A DNA stretch of 64,000 nt, from positions 1 through 64,000 of the forward strand of contig NZ_JACGWZ010000001.1 in NCBI RefSeq assembly GCF_014137975.1, given 5' to 3'. The notes below the pieces were generated by a model. The model did not search any database and had not been told where the DNA came from. It worked only from the letters and a program-made list of their open reading frames with translations. This DNA is from Halosaccharopolyspora lacisalsi (lineage in GTDB: Bacteria > Actinomycetota > Actinomycetes > Mycobacteriales > Pseudonocardiaceae). Below, one piece after another: positions 63,276 to 64,000 of the stretch (the stretch's first letter is position 1; each line of letters begins with the position of its first letter). A program made the position numbers and the translations under genes.

Positions 63276-63506
63276 GGGTGTCATCCTCCCCCTCTCGACC
63301 GGGCACACCGACTCCACCCCACGAAAACGTTACTCGATACCCGAGTTCTCGTGTGGTTGCCACGCCGGTCCGTGTCTCCGGGGCAGGGTACGGGAGCTGC
63401 TCGAGCTTTTCGTGGGCTCGTGGTCCTCGGGAGTCTTTCGTCACGGAGGATTGTCACACGTCACAGTGCTGCTCGGCGTTTCGGTCGCGGTGGATACGGT
63501 TCGCGG
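63276..63506. other. 231 bp divergent region between TNT and DMT genes
   Basis: The region holds a repeated GTCACA (63453-63458 and 63460-63465) and TACGGT (63495-63500), which ends six bases before the DMT GTG and suggests a leaderless message. No further gene is seen. Confidence 0.4.
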
Positions 63507-64000
63507 GTGAGTACTCGAACCTCCACGGACGCCCCCGCTGCCGGCACGACTTCCGCTCGGAGGGGAGTCGGAGTGCTGGGCGCCGCGGCGGTGGGGTTCG
63601 TTCTCGCGGTGCAGTCGCAGATCAACGGAATGCTGGGAGCGCGGCTGTCGGACGCTCTCGCGGCGGCGGTGATCTCGTTCGGCGTGGGGTTGAGCCTGCT
63701 GGTGGTGGGCACCGCGCTGGTTCCGCGTGCCCGGCGGGGTTTCCGCAGGCTGGCGAGCACGTTGCGCTCGGGGTCCGGACTGCGGCCCTGGCACTGCCTC
63801 GGCGGAGTGTGTGGCGGGTTTCTCGTGTTCACCCAGGGAATCGTCGTCGGCGTGCTCGGGGTCGCGCTGTTCACGGTGGCGGTCGTCGCCGGGCAGGTGA
63901 CCAGTGGGCTGGTCGTCGACCGGTTCGGGATCGGACCGGGAGGTGCTCGGCGCGTGACCCCCACGCGGATGCTCGGTGCCGTGCTGGCCGTCGTGGCGGT
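63507..64000 (+). CDS. DMT-family transporter (DUF606/YdcZ-like), 3' end outside window
   Basis: The frame starts with GTG at 63507 (VSTRTSTDAPAAGTTSARRG) and stays open to the window edge (164 codons). Helices include VGVLGAAAVGFVLAVQSQIN, ALAAAVISFGVGLSLLVVGT and CLGGVCGGFLVFTQGIVVGV. The G-x-x-x-x-x-Q-x-x-I-N-x-x-L-G-A pattern after helix 1 and the WHCLGG start of the next repeat are typical of the YdcZ branch of DMT transporters. The substrate is unknown. Confidence 0.82.
   Translation, partial: MSTRTSTDAPAAGTTSARRGVGVLGAAAVGFVLAVQSQINGMLGARLSDALAAAVISFGVGLSLLVVGTALVPRARRGFRRLASTLRSGSGLRPWHCLGGVCGGFLVFTQGIVVGVLGVALFTVAVVAGQVTSGLVVDRFGIGPGGARRVTPTRMLGAVLAVVA

Noticed and set aside
1..64000. 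CRISPR array, tRNA or rRNA genes
   Set aside because: No evenly spaced repeats with unique spacers, no cloverleaf-like sequence and no conserved rRNA segments were noticed on either strand.

Overview
The DNA is very GC-rich, uses GTG and TTG starts freely, and has many start codons 5-8 bases after a TANNNT box, which suggests leaderless mRNAs. With the gene families present (cholesterol-oxidase-like ChoD, mycobacterial-type chorismate mutase, DUF5336 antigen-like protein, PASTA-less Ser/Thr kinases, TNT toxin) this points to a high-GC actinomycete, most likely of the Pseudonocardiales/Actinopolyspora type. Two gene neighbourhoods resemble Mycobacterium tuberculosis order: choD with vapBC and guaA nearby, and chorismate mutase - uvrD1/pcrA - M23 peptidase - sucCD - DUF5336 - purN - purH. 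The lineage and the synteny statement come from memory of the families, not from a search.

Layout. Positions 1-1039 are the single-copy 3' part of choD. From about 1040 to 32206 the window holds one ~10.4 kb block three times as plus / minus / plus: unit A (1040-11455), unit B (11454-21897, inverted) and unit C (21895-32206). A position x in A corresponds to 22935-x in B and x+20729 in C. The block carries guaA, a VapBC pair, a degenerate copy of the guaA 3' end, a second Phd/PIN toxin-antitoxin pair, a PspC/LiaF-like membrane protein with sensor kinase and NarL-type regulator, a frameshifted membrane-protein gene, a DMT exporter, a LysR regulator and the 3' half of a Ser/Thr kinase gene. Only unit C runs on into the whole kinase gene. 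Both fold-back junctions have 2-3 bp of microhomology, and extra bases cluster around them, mainly 10.37-11.85 kb. This makes an assembly or chimeric-read artefact likely, although inverse-order triplications do exist. The A and B gene copies should be read with that caution.

From 32.2 to 39 kb come two related receptor Ser/Thr kinases, two single-pass membrane proteins (one sharing an apparent extracytoplasmic module with a kinase), small proteins, 3-hydroxybutyrate dehydrogenase and chorismate mutase. The chorismate mutase leader has the full layout of a Phe/Tyr transcription attenuator. From 39.3 to 48.4 kb are a DedA protein, PcrA/UvrD1 helicase, a transposase remnant, an ABC exporter with its divergent MarR/GbsR-type regulator, and an M23 peptidase with a long structured leader and a CRP/GlxR-type site.

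From 49 to 64 kb are a large membrane protein, sucC-sucD, a DUF5336 protein with a repetitive tail, purN and purH in one unbroken frame, a YetF-like fragment, a perfect LexA-type SOS box, a fulvocin C-like eight-cysteine peptide fused to a CxxC thioredoxin-like domain, an M20 deacylase, a universal stress protein, an 892-residue TNT-domain toxin and the start of a DMT transporter. No tRNA, rRNA, CRISPR array or intact mobile element was seen.
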